Of a stretch of DNA of 31,242 nucleotides, positions 29,866-31,242 are shown piece by piece. The translations under genes were made by a program, and so were the position numbers. Position 1 is the first letter of the stretch. Each line of letters starts with the position of its first letter. Under the pieces are notes generated by a model. That model saw only the letters and a list, made by a program, of their open reading frames with translations. It was not told the origin of the DNA and did not search any database. Source of the stretch: a virus; the IMG/VR virus record IMGVR_UViG_3300034068_000202, positions 1-31,242 of that record; one strand, given 5' to 3'.

Positions 29866-31242
29866 TTATACTGTTGGAAATATAGTTACTTCTCCTGTTA
29901 TATTAGTTTGCGGTGGAAACAAAGAATAAAATGTACAACTTCCTGCTGTTACGTCAACTTGTGGTAACATACCGCAGGTAGTAACCTCTGAATAACTAGC
30001 ATTACCTGGAGTAAAATCTACTCGGGTATTAGTTGTTATATTAACATTTGAAAATGTATATGTATAATATCCACTTACTAAAACCCAGCTTGCAGCTGTT
30101 AGTGTCTGAGCTGTTAATTTATATATTGTACCTCCACCTCCGCCACCACCCGAATACTGCGGAATGTTTAATGTAGCACCTACCAAAGTAGCTGCGCCAC
30201 TTGTTCCTGTTGTAGTTAAAGTGAGCGTGTCTTGCTTAGCGTTTAATGCTGTTTGCGTTGCAGTTGAGATAGGCTTGTTAAGATCGCTTGTGTTGTCTAC
30301 ATTGGCCAAACCTACTGCTGTTTTGTCTAATGTTTGAAACGTCTTATCGCCTCTGTAATAATCGCCTGTTGTTCCTGCCGTAATCGTTGGCTCTACTGCT
30401 ATATTACCACTACCCAAAAGAGTAGTGCTATTGACAGTCTTTATATTAGTATTGCTAACGAGTAGATCTTGCTTTCCATTAAACGTAGTCCAATCCGCAG
30501 AACTTAATGCGCCTCTATTCGCTGCGCTTGCTGTTGGAAGGTTAAACGTATGCGTACTTGTCGCAGATGAGATACCGAAGTCAGTGCCACTCGTTCCAGT
30601 TGCGAAGTTCTGCACCTGTGCAGTTAAGCCATTCAATGCAGTTAAGCCTGTTGAGAAGGTAGTTATTACTTCACACAGGTGACTGTTTTCGGTGTGGAGT
30701 GTAATCGTTCTGCCCGAGTGCGTAACGTATATTCTAACCGCTAATCTATCAGTAGCCGCTAACGTAGTTTGAGGTATAGCTAACGCACTAACATAAAGGT
30801 CTATTGCCGTTCCGTTGGTGATGCCTTCGGGAGTAGCTGAATTAGACGCTATCAAAGATAAGGTTGCTCCATCCCATTTATACAATTCAATATAAAATGA
30901 AGGAGTGCCACCGCTACTTGATGCGCTGAAATATGTTTCAAAGTTCCAATTTCCTCCAGGTATCTCTAATAGATTTGGAACATTCGCATCTGTGATAAAA
31001 GATTGAATGTAACCGTCTGCTGCTATTGTGAAATCTGTTCCTGCACCTAAGACAGGAGTTCTGTCCATTTCCTTAAATGCTACACCTCCAAATGTACCTT
31101 GCGCTACTGATCCGTTGAGGTAAAATGTTAAAGAAGAACCACCGCCTGATGAAGCAGGGAAGTTAGCCAAGCTACCATCACCTCTCACATATTGTGATAC
31201 AGTACCTGCTCCTGTAACCGCTATATCTCCACTACTTGTAAT
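29866..31242 (-). CDS. Tail fibre protein, C-terminal part (gene starts at 1720)
   Basis: This is the continuation of the fibre gene that begins at 1720; bases above 31115 repeat 1-127. A GTG at 31188 could be mistaken for a start, but it encodes an internal valine of the repeat motif QYVRGDGSLA, and the upstream frame is open for more than 550 codons. This part carries motifs typical of Bacteroidota phage fibres (LSSADWTTFNGKQ, DYYRGDKTFQTLD) and a run of six glycines just before the last ~85 residues. That final segment, rich in Thr, Val and aromatic residues, looks like a compact tip domain. The stop lies two bases before the ATG of the leucine-rich-repeat gene, so the two are probably cotranscribed and translationally coupled. 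Confidence 0.85.
   Translation of the reverse strand: MTSSGDIAVTGAGTVSQYVRGDGSLANFPASSGGGSSLTFYLNGSVAQGTFGGVAFKEMDRTPVLGAGTDFTIAADGYIQSFITDANVPNLLEIPGGNWNFETYFSASSSGGTPSFYIELYKWDGATLSLIASNSATPEGITNGTAIDLYVSALAIPQTTLAATDRLAVRIYVTHSGRTITLHTENSHLCEVITTFSTGLTALNGLTAQVQNFATGTSGTDFGISSATSTHTFNLPTASAANRGALSSADWTTFNGKQDLLVSNTNIKTVNSTTLLGSGNIAVEPTITAGTTGDYYRGDKTFQTLDKTAVGLANVDNTSDLNKPISTATQTALNAKQDTLTLTTTGTSGAATLVGATLNIPQYSGGGGGGGTIYKLTAQTLTAASWVLVSGYYTYTFSNVNITTNTRVDFTPGNASYSEVTTCGMLPQVDVTAGSCTFYSLFPPQTNITGEVTIFPTV
31116..31242. repeat. Right copy of exact terminal direct repeat
   Basis: This copy is identical to bases 1-127. It should be collapsed with the left copy when the genome is drawn as a circle. 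Confidence 0.95.

Noticed and set aside
31116-31188. GTG 31188 as start of a 440-residue protein
   Set aside because: It is an internal valine codon in a frame that continues across the circular joint to ATG 1720.
1-31242. Lysogeny module, CRISPR array, tRNA genes, insertion sequences
   Set aside because: No integrase, excisionase-integrase pair, regularly spaced repeats, cloverleaf or transposase was found on either strand. The small HTH proteins alone do not show a temperate life cycle.

Overview
The window is one complete, circularly closed genome of a tailed bacteriophage (Caudoviricetes), about 31,115 bp. Its first 127 bases are repeated exactly at its right end (1-127 = 31116-31242), and one reading frame runs unbroken through that joint. 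A 722-residue tape-measure-like protein suggests a long-tailed siphovirus. The host is inferred to be a bacterium of the Bacteroidota (Bacteroidetes). A perfect TTTG-N19-TAnnTTTG promoter is present, gene starts are preceded by A-rich tracts instead of Shine-Dalgarno sites, and most structural proteins resemble families familiar from flavobacterial and other Bacteroidota phages. No integrase, excisionase, tRNA, DNA polymerase or helicase was recognised, so the phage probably depends on the host replisome.

All recognisable genes lie on the minus strand, so transcription runs towards lower coordinates. Two long transcription units can be proposed. The early/middle unit starts at the promoter at 12443-12473. 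It runs through small unknown proteins, an SSB-like protein, a DnaA-domain-IV-like protein, replication-associated proteins, a small HTH protein, a metallophosphoesterase, the large terminase subunit, a VRR-NUC nuclease, a sigma-like factor and a Cys-rich protein, and ends near 4271.

Next comes a 490-base gene-free control region (3781-4270). It holds a promoter/operator-like element, a terminator-like hairpin and a dense cluster of inverted repeats that may be a structured RNA.

The late unit then runs from about 3780 through the window start and round the circle to 12521: a small CxxC protein, two unknown proteins, the small terminase subunit, a tail-chaperone-like gene with a -1 frameshift signal, a 989-residue tail fibre, a leucine-rich-repeat protein, tail and baseplate proteins, the tape measure, prohead protease, scaffold, major capsid protein, tail-tube-like protein, portal, head-tail connector and a lysis cassette (peptidoglycan-active enzyme, holin-like membrane proteins, spanin-like pair). 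In direction of transcription this is roughly the reverse of the usual head-to-tail order, and the two terminase subunits lie in different units.

The most notable observations are the U9 run that opens an 87-codon -1 frame in the chaperone-like gene, a dnaX-type A_AAA_AAG site inside the portal gene that would yield a portal without its C-terminal domain, the structured leader between sigma-like gene and late genes, and the tail fibre gene cut by the contig ends. Family assignments come from reading motifs by eye. No searches were run.
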